Source: Acetivibrio clariflavus DSM 19732 (GTDB lineage Bacteria; Bacillota; Clostridia; Acetivibrionales; Acetivibrionaceae). Taken from it: a stretch of DNA of 64,000 nt. The notes beneath the pieces were generated by a model. The model was not told where the DNA came from and did not search any database. It saw only the letters and a program-made list of their open reading frames with translations. The stretch spans positions 4,328,001-4,392,000 of the forward strand of contig NC_016627.1 in NCBI RefSeq assembly GCF_000237085.1, in the 5' to 3' direction. The translations under genes and the position numbers were made by a program. Numbering within the stretch: the stretch's first letter is position 1; the number at the start of each line of letters is the position of its first letter. This document shows, piece by piece, positions 8,463 through 16,728 of this stretch.

Positions 8463-10985
8463 TCAAATCAGGTCTATAAATCTTGTTTCTGTTGTACCGT
8501 CCTCGTATTCAATGACTATCTCAACACCAACTTGGCCGTTTTCGCCCTTTTCAAGGTTTTCGGAAGCAATCTGCGCTGAAAATGTATAACTTTTACGTGT
8601 TGCTGGGTATACCGTCTGTGACAGACTCTTTGTCATACCAGGTACACCAACAGCTTTGAAGGAAGCAGTTCCCGAAACACCATTCTCAGTATCCACTTCA
8701 AAACCGGAATTGACCCAGTAGGCAAAACCATCATCCGCTCTGGAATTGCGCAGATGGTTGAATGGTACCATATCTTTAATTTCCTGACGGTTTACCAACT
8801 CTGCTGAGGACAGCGCATCTGCTGCCTTGTCCCACTGTGCTGAAGAATCGCCGAGTTCCCGCAGTTTAGTTGAAAGCTCAATCACTGTTTTCCATGGCTC
8901 CTGCAAGTTATACTGCCTTCTCACAACACGAGTCTTTACCAAAAGGCCTAGTTCTTTATCGTCCACTGTAACAATATCACCCAGTTTCCATTCTTCGTGC
9001 TCATAACCGGTTAGCGCAGATAAATCCATTGCAGACAGTACATAAGAAACGCGAGGCTTCGAATATTCTGCAAGCCGCATTTTTGCATATTCCAGCATCT
9101 GATACGGATTTGTAAACGACGAACAATCAAGCGTCGACACCCTCACTTCACTGGAAAAAGTGTAATCTTCCACGTATTCCTTACCTCCATTAATTGAAGC
9201 GAAGGTCAATCCGTCCTTTCCATAAGCATAGAGCCTTGTCACTAATTCGCGTGTATCGACTACCCGTTGAATACTTTTCAAATTCTTTCTATATGAAAAA
9301 AGCGCTCCGCTATCAGTACCACTAAAAGTCAAAAGGTGTACCTGGCGGTTGGCGCTGTCAAACACCAGATCGCCGCCATAAATATTCTGTACGGTGCGAA
9401 GGATGGATAAGGCATTTTTTTCTGTACACTGCCATGTCCGTTTCGTAGTGACAGTAACATTTCCTACTGTCCAACCTGTACCCAAAAGTGCATATTGCAT
9501 CGGAACATCTGCAGTATCTGCATTGAATTCTCTAGGTTCTTTTTCCGCACTGAAAGACAGATCGTAAAATACCGCTTCAGCATATACTTGCGTAATAACA
9601 CGCCCATCTTCGCTTTTATTGTCCGTTAAGGTTCGGATCCGGTAAATGTCATTTACGATTTGCACTTGTTTTTCATTTTCCAGTGTACTTCTTTTTGGAT
9701 CATGGAACGGAAGCTTGAATTCCAGCGTATCCGCGCCGTTCACCTCACCAGTGACAATGATATCAAAGGCATTTTCAAGAACAGCTTCCCATGCTCCGTT
9801 TTTGTCCAAAATCACAGGACGGGCAAAGCCTAATTTCTCATAGGGCGCTTTCGGTATATCATGAAGCTGTATTTCCAGAAGTTTTGGCGTCTTCAACGGA
9901 TCGCTGCTGGTAAGGGTAACACGGAACCTTATATATTGCCGATTTGGCGATTGAAGTTCACCGCTGGTTCCCACAGCCTGCCATGCAGACCATTCTTCAA
10001 GATCATCGCTTGTGCTGGTCTCTACTAGAGACACTGAAGTAACACCTGCAGTATATTCGCTTGTGACAGCTACACGACCGCTGCCTGATAAAGCACATGG
10101 AACCGCCCTTGTATAAAGTACGCCACTTGCAGGATACTCGCCATCTGTTGCTTTGAGGGTGACTGTGCCAGGCTCTGCCAAAGCATCTACATCCGAAGCC
10201 GCATCCCCACCGTTTGCATGTAAAGACGACTTAAAATATAACAGCAAATCATCAGCTGTAAGCTGTGAGTCCGTTTCCAGAAACCAGTCGTCGAAGCCTC
10301 CGGCATAGTAGTAGGTATTTGCATGCATCCCCATAATAATGTCTGCTATACATTCCCGATTCAGCTCTCCCGAAAAGGAACGCACAGGCGACACCCAGGT
10401 TGCCCCGTCGCTGCGATCGCATATGATGTTCTGTACCTTTTTGTTGCTTACTTCAATGATGGAGGCGATAAAATACCAGCCGCCGTTTTTTAAGGTAATG
10501 GTAGCTGTTTCACTCTGGTCGTAGATTAGTGTGCCGGAGGAGTTATACAACATCAGCCTAAGTCTTCCTTGATAAAGTGAAACATAAAGAATTGGCTGAC
10601 CAGGTCCTTGGCGGGTATTGAATATGGGTATATATGTCTGGCCGACCGAATAGGTGGTAGGATTAATCCAACCGCCTACAACAATCTTTTCGCCCAGATT
10701 GCTAAAGAAACTCCCATCATTTTCTGCTATAAGATGGGTCTTTTCAGAAGTCGGATTAACAATATTTTGCCTAAAGTATCTTCCGAATCTTCCAGCAATA
10801 AGGTTTGCTGATGTACCTGACCAGCCGGAGATGGTAAAATGTCTGCCATGTCCCGATGAATCCATAAGCTGAAGATTTTCGTCTGGTGTTTTTTCATTAA
10901 ATCGCCATAAAGCAGACGTCCTTGATGTTACAGGAAACTCACCGGTAAAATCCTCTTGGCTCGTTAGAATTGATTTTATCGCCAT
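8463..10985 (-). CDS. Tail-associated protein with LamG-like and Prophage_tail domains
   Basis: 840 residues. Residues about 20-260 look like a LamG/concanavalin-like fold (ALWRFNE, LMDSSGHGRH, VVGGWINPTTY, GGFDDWFLET). Residues about 395-740 match the phage minor structural/tail-endopeptidase family (VQIVNDIYRIRTL, EAVFYDLSF, ALSILRTVQNIYGGDLVFD, EWKLGDIVTVDD). The C-terminal 70 residues are another beta-rich module. It should sit below the distal tail protein at the tail tip and contribute to host contact. Strong GGAGG before the ATG; 5 bases separate it from the distal tail gene. Confidence 0.87.
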   Translation of the reverse strand: MAIKSILTSQEDFTGEFPVTSRTSALWRFNEKTPDENLQLMDSSGHGRHFTISGWSGTSANLIAGRFGRYFRQNIVNPTSEKTHLIAENDGSFFSNLGEKIVVGGWINPTTYSVGQTYIPIFNTRQGPGQPILYVSLYQGRLRLMLYNSSGTLIYDQSETATITLKNGGWYFIASIIEVSNKKVQNIICDRSDGATWVSPVRSFSGELNRECIADIIMGMHANTYYYAGGFDDWFLETDSQLTADDLLLYFKSSLHANGGDAASDVDALAEPGTVTLKATDGEYPASGVLYTRAVPCALSGSGRVAVTSEYTAGVTSVSLVETSTSDDLEEWSAWQAVGTSGELQSPNRQYIRFRVTLTSSDPLKTPKLLEIQLHDIPKAPYEKLGFARPVILDKNGAWEAVLENAFDIIVTGEVNGADTLEFKLPFHDPKRSTLENEKQVQIVNDIYRIRTLTDNKSEDGRVITQVYAEAVFYDLSFSAEKEPREFNADTADVPMQYALLGTGWTVGNVTVTTKRTWQCTEKNALSILRTVQNIYGGDLVFDSANRQVHLLTFSGTDSGALFSYRKNLKSIQRVVDTRELVTRLYAYGKDGLTFASINGGKEYVEDYTFSSEVRVSTLDCSSFTNPYQMLEYAKMRLAEYSKPRVSYVLSAMDLSALTGYEHEEWKLGDIVTVDDKELGLLVKTRVVRRQYNLQEPWKTVIELSTKLRELGDSSAQWDKAADALSSAELVNRQEIKDMVPFNHLRNSRADDGFAYWVNSGFEVDTENGVSGTASFKAVGVPGMTKSLSQTVYPATRKSYTFSAQIASENLEKGENGQVGVEIVIEYEDGTTETRFIDLI

Positions 10986-10989
10986 GTTA

Positions 10990-11763
10990 TCACCTCCATC
11001 TGCTTTTTGCCTGTATTTTTAACTCAGTAAAGGTCGCGTTTTCTGCGGCAATCTCAATATGATTAACACCTTTCCTGAGAATTGGAAAATTCAGATCCTG
11101 CAGGCTGGGAAGACCATTTCTCAAGGTTCGGCCTGTTTCATCAATAACCTTAGCTGTTACCATGCCGGAGTCGACAATCAGAGTTTCACCTTCAGATAAT
11201 GAGCCAACAATTAGCAATTCCTCGCCGTTTGTAATAAGCGAAATATAGCTTGATGAGGACGTTGATATCAAACCCTTCAAGAGATAAACCGGATTGGAAT
11301 CCGCATTTCCTTTAACCCTCTCCAATTCATGCAGACCTGTTTCAGAAAGAACAAATATCTCATCTTCCAACGCGTAAACATACGGGTCGGGACAAACAAA
11401 CCGAAGTTCAAAGCTGCCCGCTGTCCGCAATATCCGCTCACAGTCAACCGCTTCTGATAAGCGAGCCATGAAATATCGGTCGGGCAAATCATCTAGAACA
11501 AGTTGTTTAAGACCGTTTTCCGGATTTAACCATTCAGCAACATTATCAAGAACCGATACAAGATCGGCAAAACTGCGCTGGGGAAGCACACTACAGCTAA
11601 TTATTATGTTTCGTTCTGATATATCGCAGCCAAAATCTGCAATACCTGCTTTGCCCGGCACAGTTTCAAAGGAATTGCGCAGGGCAGGGGAGACCTGCCA
11701 TTTAGTAAGTCTTGCTCGTATTTTCATACTTTGCGACGATATTCCATTGTAGATAAATCCCAT
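10990..11763 (-). CDS. Distal tail protein (Sipho_tail family)
   Basis: 257 residues. The N-terminus (YNGISSQSMKIR), then RNIIISCSVLPQRSF, VAEWLNPENG and FELRFVCPDPYVYA, is the pattern of siphovirus distal tail (Dit) proteins, which form the hub between the tail tube and the tip. It is placed directly after the tape-measure gene, as expected. GGAGG precedes the ATG. Confidence 0.87.
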   Translation of the reverse strand: MGFIYNGISSQSMKIRARLTKWQVSPALRNSFETVPGKAGIADFGCDISERNIIISCSVLPQRSFADLVSVLDNVAEWLNPENGLKQLVLDDLPDRYFMARLSEAVDCERILRTAGSFELRFVCPDPYVYALEDEIFVLSETGLHELERVKGNADSNPVYLLKGLISTSSSSYISLITNGEELLIVGSLSEGETLIVDSGMVTAKVIDETGRTLRNGLPSLQDLNFPILRKGVNHIEIAAENATFTELKIQAKSRWR

Positions 11764-11776
11764 ATGCTTCCCTCCA

Positions 11777-13963
11777 TTACGCTGTTATAAAACGTCCCTG
11801 CGCCCTTGAACCTGTCTGCATCAGGTTATATAACTCCTGTGAAATCCTACGTATGTCTTCTTCACCACGAACAATCATCTGCTGCACCACAACAAGCGGC
11901 CCAGAAGCTAAACCGCTAAATTCACCTCTTCCACTTACATTAATATCAGGAGATATATTAAAATCTGTCGGCACTGCATTTTGCATATCGTCTGCCACTC
12001 TGGCCATAGCCTTGTCAAATCCCTCACCAATACCCAGTGCCATATTGCCGCCAATGCCTTCAAAAACAGTGGACGGAGATCTGATTCCAAGAAAATTCTT
12101 TACTCCATCAACAATACCGGAAAAGAAACCGGAAACCTTATCCTTAATCCAGCTACCAAGGCTTTTAATACCTTCCCAGATGCCTTTTACAATGTTCTTA
12201 CCAATCTCAACCACTGAAACAACCGCCTTGCCCAAGCCTTCTATAATAGCCGCAACAATCTGAGGTAAAGACTTTACTAGTTCTGGAATGGCTTTCACAA
12301 GCCCGGCAGCAAGCTGTACGATAAGCGTAATTCCCAATTCTATGATCTTCGGCATATTGTTCGTCACAAAGTCAATGATTGTTGTAATTATCCTCGGCAG
12401 TGCTTCAATTAGTTCTGGCAATGCATTTAAAAGTCCCTGCGCCAGTCCCTGAATCAATGTAAAAGCAGCTTCAAGGATTTTGTCCATATTATCCAGCAGC
12501 CCTTGCACAATGGTGATCACTGCTTGAACCGCTGCTGGAATTAGCTCAGGTAATGCTTCTCCAAGCCCCATTACCAACGCTGTGATTAGCTGCACCGCTG
12601 CATCAATGAGTAAAGGCAGGTTATCAATGAGTGCACCTGCAATGGTCATGACCGCATCTACTGCTGCTGGAATCAGCTCCGGCAGCAGGCTCAAGAGAGT
12701 TTGAAGCACCTGAGAGAACAATTCAGTTACAGTTTGCAACAGCACGGGAAGCAGATCTTTGACTGCTGAGATAATCGCACCGGTTGCCTCCGGCAGAGCA
12801 GCCACTATATTTTCCAAAACCGGTACGATATTTTTAACTACAGCCTGAAAGGCATCCACAAGATTTTGTGTTAGGTTCGTCATATCAGCGTTCGCATTGC
12901 CAAGTCCTGCTATAAACGAACTTAGAGAGGCTTGTAAAAGACCAATGGAACCGCTGATGGTCTGGGTAGACTCTCTTGCGAAGTTGCCAGCATACTGTTC
13001 GGTTTTTTCAAAAAACATCTGCATGGCAATCTCGGCCTTTTCGGCATTGGTTGCGCTATTCCATGCAAAGTCCAGTCCTTTTGCAAGAGCATAAGCTTCA
13101 ATGGTAGTGGCGTTCATGGCGACACCCAGATTATCCATCATGGTAAAGTTACCCTTGGCTGCGCCAGCGATGGATTCCATGGCAGTCTGCATGTCAATAC
13201 CCATAACCGAAGCCATATCTGCCGCCCGTTGCATGGCCTTCTCAGTAAGCTCCAGACTTTTTTGCTGATCGACACCAGCACCCTGAAACAATGCGCCCAT
13301 TTTGTTGGCGGTGGCAAGATACTCGGATTGAGACAAGCCCAGATTCTTGTAGGCTTCTTCTCCCGTTTTTTGGATACGTGCAGCATATTCGCCAAACACA
13401 GCTTCAGAACCGCCAAGGTTCTGCTCAAGCTCACCAAACTGCTCCACGACCTCTTTTCCCAGCTTGATGGCAGCCGCGCCCGCTGCGGCCGCTGCAGCAC
13501 CCATAGCCGCGCCAACACCTTTAAGAACGCTGCCCAGCTTCTCAAATTTCAAGCTGGATTTTTCGGCGTTGTCTCCACTTTCCTTCAATTCGTCCCCAAG
13601 CTCGTCTGCACTTTCAGCAGACTGTTCGAGCTCGCGCTCCATTTTGTTCAGTTCGGCTTTTGCATTATTAAGCTGTATTTGCCACGACTGAGTACGTCTG
13701 TCGGTTTCTCCGAAAGATGAGGCGGCATTGGCAAGGGCTTTCTCCAAAGTAGCTATTTTTTCTTTCTGCAATTCGATCTCTTTGTTAAGCACCTTGTTTC
13801 TTGCAGTAACAGCTTCAACTGACTTATCCTGCTTGTCGAACTGAGATACGACCAGGTTCATTTCGCTACCCAGTACCTTAAAACTTTGATTGATCTCACG
13901 AATGGCGTTTTTAAATTCCTTTTCGCCTTCAATCCCGATCTTCAGGCCAAAATTGTCTGCCAC
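11777..13963 (-). CDS. Tape measure protein
   Basis: 728 residues. The N-terminal 150 residues are coiled-coil (LNKEIELQKEKIATLEKAL). A Gly/Ala-rich stretch follows, then a TP901-like core (GLSQSEYLATANKMGALFQG) and many hydrophobic repeats of about 38 residues built on LPELIPAAVDAV, LPELIPAAVQAV and LPELIEALPR. It sets tail length; at about 0.15 nm per residue the tail would be near 110 nm. The start is GTG with GGAGG 7 bases upstream. Order and length fit a siphovirus. Confidence 0.92.
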   Translation of the reverse strand: MADNFGLKIGIEGEKEFKNAIREINQSFKVLGSEMNLVVSQFDKQDKSVEAVTARNKVLNKEIELQKEKIATLEKALANAASSFGETDRRTQSWQIQLNNAKAELNKMERELEQSAESADELGDELKESGDNAEKSSLKFEKLGSVLKGVGAAMGAAAAAAGAAAIKLGKEVVEQFGELEQNLGGSEAVFGEYAARIQKTGEEAYKNLGLSQSEYLATANKMGALFQGAGVDQQKSLELTEKAMQRAADMASVMGIDMQTAMESIAGAAKGNFTMMDNLGVAMNATTIEAYALAKGLDFAWNSATNAEKAEIAMQMFFEKTEQYAGNFARESTQTISGSIGLLQASLSSFIAGLGNANADMTNLTQNLVDAFQAVVKNIVPVLENIVAALPEATGAIISAVKDLLPVLLQTVTELFSQVLQTLLSLLPELIPAAVDAVMTIAGALIDNLPLLIDAAVQLITALVMGLGEALPELIPAAVQAVITIVQGLLDNMDKILEAAFTLIQGLAQGLLNALPELIEALPRIITTIIDFVTNNMPKIIELGITLIVQLAAGLVKAIPELVKSLPQIVAAIIEGLGKAVVSVVEIGKNIVKGIWEGIKSLGSWIKDKVSGFFSGIVDGVKNFLGIRSPSTVFEGIGGNMALGIGEGFDKAMARVADDMQNAVPTDFNISPDINVSGRGEFSGLASGPLVVVQQMIVRGEEDIRRISQELYNLMQTGSRAQGRFITA

Positions 13964-13990
13964 ATAACCGCCTCCTTTCCTGCAAAATTT

Positions 13991-14182
13991 TTAAATTCCG
14001 TAAGGTATCACGTCATCAATGGTAAGCATACGCTTTGGTTTCGCCAGCCCTAAAAACTGCTTATGGCACTCCCATAAATCAAGCAGGTACCCAATAGGCA
14101 TTAGCCAAACTTCATCCTCTGAACGGTTGAGCTGGACAGTGCCGTAATATAAAAGCCGAGTGAACAATTCCTCATCGCTCAC
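13991..14182 (-). CDS. Tail assembly chaperone, frameshift extension (T part of GT)
   Basis: 63 codons in the -1 frame relative to the preceding chaperone gene. It is probably made as a C-terminal extension through programmed -1 frameshifting at 14194-14200; the predicted fusion is about 190 residues. A GTG at 14182 overlaps the upstream TGA, but there is no convincing independent ribosome-binding site. The sequence (LLYYGTVQLNRSEDEVWLMP, WECHKQFLG) fits small T-domain tail chaperones that bind the tape measure protein, which is encoded next. Confidence 0.8.
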   Translation of the reverse strand: MSDEELFTRLLYYGTVQLNRSEDEVWLMPIGYLLDLWECHKQFLGLAKPKRMLTIDDVIPYGI

Positions 14183-14200
14183 TCGGCCGGTGTGTTTTTT
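14155..14200 (-). other. Programmed -1 ribosomal frameshift signal
   Basis: The slippery heptamer A-AAA-AAC (14194-14200) is in the correct zero frame of the chaperone gene (TTA AAA AAC). After a 6-base spacer comes a perfect 9-base-pair stem, GCCGAGTGA (14179-14187) with TCACTCGGC (14155-14163), around a 15-base loop. After a -1 slip the frame reads straight into the 63-codon downstream ORF. This is the classical layout of siphovirus tail-chaperone frameshifting. Confidence 0.88.
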
Positions 14201-14562
14201 AAGTCATCCTCACTTTCAACATTTCTTTTGGTACCCTTGAACATTGCTTCCATAATAGCGTTTTTATATGCTGCCAGTTCCAAAGGAGATGTGAGAAGTT
14301 CCACTGTCTCTTCGGTAAGGAGTTCACGCTTTTCTTGATTTTTGAGGTTGTGTATCAAAATGCTCTGGTTAGCCAGCAGTGTAATCAGCCATACCACTTC
14401 GTCAAGAGCCATCTCGAAGTTCTCGGTTTTCATCAGTTTCGTGCCGAGGTTTTCAAGACCGCCGTACCTTTTTGCAATCTCCTTTGTCGCTTTAGTGGTT
14501 AGAATAAGCTGATATTCTTCATCGCCGATTTTGATAATTGCGCTTCTGTCATTATCCTGCAT
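14179..14562 (-). CDS. Tail assembly chaperone (G protein)
   Basis: 127 residues, lying between the major tail protein and the tape measure gene. It has YQLILTTKATKEIAKRYGGLENLG near the N-terminus, as in small tail-chaperone G proteins of Gram-positive siphoviruses. The gene ends in a slippery heptamer and stem-loop that should send some ribosomes into the next frame. It acts in tail assembly and is not normally part of the finished virion. The start overlaps the upstream stop (TAATG). Confidence 0.83.
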   Translation of the reverse strand: MQDNDRSAIIKIGDEEYQLILTTKATKEIAKRYGGLENLGTKLMKTENFEMALDEVVWLITLLANQSILIHNLKNQEKRELLTEETVELLTSPLELAAYKNAIMEAMFKGTKRNVESEDDLKNTPAE

Positions 14563-15161
14563 TATTCGCTGCCTCCTCCCACAGCAAATACCGGCTCATA
14601 AACTTCCGTATACCAGCCTGTAATGGTTTCAGGCGATACACCGGGATCGTCTTCGCTGACCTCTGCCTTCCAAGGGTGCTTTCCCTGGCCATCTGGTTTG
14701 TTACGTCTCATGACTGTCCCTTCAATGGTGGGTGTCGAAAAGGTAATGCTGTCGCCTTTCGTTTGGAGATTTGTAGCCGGGATTCCGAATTTAACCCTGT
14801 AAAGCCAAAAATACCTGTACTTGCCGTTAGCTTTCTTGGCTCTAAAGCCGATTGCCACAGGTGCGCCTCCATCCTCACTGGCAGAAATCAGCACCTTATT
14901 GTCATCAAGAGTGGCTCCCGTCAAAACCTCAGCAGCGTCTACTCCGATATCTGCAACACCAAGAGTCAGTGTGCCGCTTTGAAATTCCTTGACCACTTCT
15001 GCCGCCCCGTCATCGGCATAAAGTGTCGCCTCTGCCAGCTCCACAGAAAGTTCTGCCGTAATAGCCTTAGCCAGCGGAACAGGCGTGGCGTATGTCTCTT
15101 CTCCGTTTTCATTCTCAGTTATTTTGGCATAATATAACCTGTCCAGTCCGATTGTGGCCAT
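14562..15161 (-). CDS. Major tail protein (phi13-like family)
   Basis: 199 residues from the ATG at 15161, which has GGAGG 10 bases upstream; an ATG at 15170 is too close to that site. MATIGLDRLYYAKITEN, AELSVELAEATLYADDGAAE, GVADIGVDAAEVLTG and AIGFRAKKANGKYRYFWLYR are typical of phi13-family major tail proteins, which polymerise into the tail tube. The position between the tail terminator and the chaperones is canonical. Confidence 0.9.
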   Translation of the reverse strand: MATIGLDRLYYAKITENENGEETYATPVPLAKAITAELSVELAEATLYADDGAAEVVKEFQSGTLTLGVADIGVDAAEVLTGATLDDNKVLISASEDGGAPVAIGFRAKKANGKYRYFWLYRVKFGIPATNLQTKGDSITFSTPTIEGTVMRRNKPDGQGKHPWKAEVSEDDPGVSPETITGWYTEVYEPVFAVGGGSE

Positions 15162-15166
15162 GTTTT

Positions 15167-15511
15167 TCATTCCTCCTTTACTTCATATTCTTTTGCCACA
15201 TCAATGGCATAGTGGTGATAGCCGGTATCGTCCTCATGGCCTATATACCGCCTGTCGGTAATGGTAAAGCCTGCTTGAAGCAATGTGTTCACTATTTCGT
15301 TTTTACGGGCAGTGTAGTTTCCCTTTATAAATAAAGACAACCTTACCTCCTGGGTTTCTACCTGAGGCTGGTTGTCTGCAAAAACTTCAAATGTATCTGT
15401 CATCGGAGTAATGACAAGGTACTCATCTGGCGGTACACCGCTAAATACCCCGGTTTCAATGGGGATACCCAAACCATCCAATAACGAGTTTAATTCTGAC
15501 AATATGCTCAT
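15167..15511 (-). CDS. Tail completion/terminator-like protein
   Basis: 114 residues. PPDEYLVITPMTDTFEVFADNQ and VRLSLFIKGNYTARKNEIVN fit the family of small proteins encoded just before the major tail protein, thought to cap the tail tube. The ATG overlaps the preceding stop (ATGA). Function is assigned from position and family resemblance rather than catalytic motifs. Confidence 0.75.
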   Translation of the reverse strand: MSILSELNSLLDGLGIPIETGVFSGVPPDEYLVITPMTDTFEVFADNQPQVETQEVRLSLFIKGNYTARKNEIVNTLLQAGFTITDRRYIGHEDDTGYHHYAIDVAKEYEVKEE

Positions 15512-15939
15512 ATACGACCCAGCTCCTGTTCCAGTCTTGACTTCATTGCTTCGATGCAGGACTTCCTTGTAGCTGATTTTGCCGGTTTCAAAAAGGGCCT
15601 TGGAGGCTGGCCGGACTTGCCATACTCAATAATATTAGCAATCTTCGCATTGCTTTCCCCATCCTTCCTTGGTTCAGTAAAGCCGATTTTTATGTTGTGG
15701 TTTCCATCCCTGTCCTGTTTGGCAGGAGAGAGTCCCAAAGCATTTACCAATTCACCGGTTGCTCTGGACGGATATTTAGTGCCGCTCCCGATAACTGACT
15801 GAAGATTGGACTTCACTTTTGAAAGAACCACTTCCCCGCCTGCTTCCAGCACCTTAGGTATGATTTCGTCTGTCCTTTCTCCAAGTCTGGATAACTTGAG
15901 CAAGAACTCTTCCGGCATTTTAACTTCCACCTTAGCCAC
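15508..15939 (-). CDS. HK97 gp10-like head-tail protein
   Basis: 143 residues, GTG start with a G-rich GAGGAGGGGG ribosome-binding site. The pattern VLEAGGEVVLSKVKSNL, SRATGELVNALG, NIIEYGKSGQPPRPFLKPA is the hallmark of the HK97 gp10 family of head-tail joining or minor tail components. It lies in the standard connector cluster between capsid and tail genes. Confidence 0.88.
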   Translation of the reverse strand: MAKVEVKMPEEFLLKLSRLGERTDEIIPKVLEAGGEVVLSKVKSNLQSVIGSGTKYPSRATGELVNALGLSPAKQDRDGNHNIKIGFTEPRKDGESNAKIANIIEYGKSGQPPRPFLKPAKSATRKSCIEAMKSRLEQELGRI

Positions 15940-15956
15940 GTTGCAGCCCCCTCCTC

Positions 15957-16292
15957 TTATGCTTTGCTTGATTTCACCTTTTCCGCAAGCACCTCAATAT
16001 ACATTCCGCGTCCTTTTACGTCCTCAACACTGATAATGTTGTACCGGCCATCGCTGCAAACGAGTACAAGATCTGTGGTAACTTCCAGGTTAGGTATCCT
16101 ACGGAAGCGAAACAGGGCAGACGCTTGCGAAAACGCCGCCCTGTTTGCCCATTTTTCACTGCCATGCCTATCTTCCTTGTATGCCCTTACCGAAGCAAGG
16201 ATGACATCACCTTTTTCAGTAAAACCCTCGCTATCCTTAACCGGCTTGGTTGAGATGATGTCCACAAAGGTGTTCATTTTCCCAAAGCCCAT
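15957..16292 (-). CDS. Head-tail adaptor / head closure protein
   Basis: 111 residues. MNTFVDIISTKPVKDSEGFTE, VRAYKEDRHGSEKWANRA and FRFRRIPNLEVTTDLVL match the phage head-tail adaptor (SPP1 gp16-like) family that closes the portal after packaging. The start codon follows TGAGGACGAT. The order gp6-like, adaptor, gp10-like is the usual one. Confidence 0.86.
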   Translation of the reverse strand: MGFGKMNTFVDIISTKPVKDSEGFTEKGDVILASVRAYKEDRHGSEKWANRAAFSQASALFRFRRIPNLEVTTDLVLVCSDGRYNIISVEDVKGRGMYIEVLAEKVKSSKA

Positions 16293-16367
16293 ATCGTCCT
16301 CACAAACTCCATATCATTCGTTTCCGCGCAAGCGCGAAAAGCTCATTCATTCCGTTGTTCGTCCTCT

Positions 16368-16400
16368 CCCCACAAAGTCGGATGACTTTGCGGGGGCCCC
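16368..16400. repeat. Intercistronic palindromic element, copy 1
   Basis: A 12-base-pair hairpin, CCCCGCAAAGTC / GACTTTGTGGGG on the minus strand with a 4-base loop, abutted by a second GGGG-CCCC block at the stop codon of the connector gene. It resembles the element at 17959-17990 in the opposite orientation. The rest of the 107-base spacer also has a short TTCGCGC/GCGCGGAA hairpin. Confidence 0.6.
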
Positions 16401-16708
16401 TATATCTTCCAATCCCGGTCAAGCCGCAGCAGCATATTTACCGTATTCCATACCTGCTGTCCTGCCTGCACGCTATCCCCGAAAAAGCCAGCCGTCGAGC
16501 CATCCCTGCTTTCATAAAAATGGCTCGACAGCATAATGACAGCCTGCTCAGTAGTAGGCGGCATGGGGTTTTCGGCATAATATCCTTCCGGCTTTTTCTG
16601 GTAACTTTCCGCATAGGCCACTGCGGCTTTGATATACTCTTGTAAAAGTGCGTCATCTTCGCTGTGCTGCAATATGAGGTTTGCTTTAACCTTCTCCAAA
16701 AGCTCCAT
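16400..16708 (-). CDS. Head-tail connector (HK97 gp6-like)
   Basis: 102 residues from the ATG at 16708, which has GGAGG 8 bases upstream; a longer frame to 16729 overlaps the capsid stop and has no site. MELLEKVKANLILQHSEDDALLQEYIKAAVAYAESY, PTTEQAVIMLSSHFYESRD and NMLLRLDRDW are typical of the phage gp6-like connector family that sits under the portal. The stop codon TAG touches a palindromic element. Confidence 0.87.
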   Translation of the reverse strand: MELLEKVKANLILQHSEDDALLQEYIKAAVAYAESYQKKPEGYYAENPMPPTTEQAVIMLSSHFYESRDGSTAGFFGDSVQAGQQVWNTVNMLLRLDRDWKI

Positions 16709-16728
16709 GCCGCTGCCCTCCGTTTTCA

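Noticed and set aside
8266-8466. Alternative 66-codon frame over the small tail gene
   Set aside because: The other frame (8258-8452) shares a domain with the next gene and has a ribosome-binding site.
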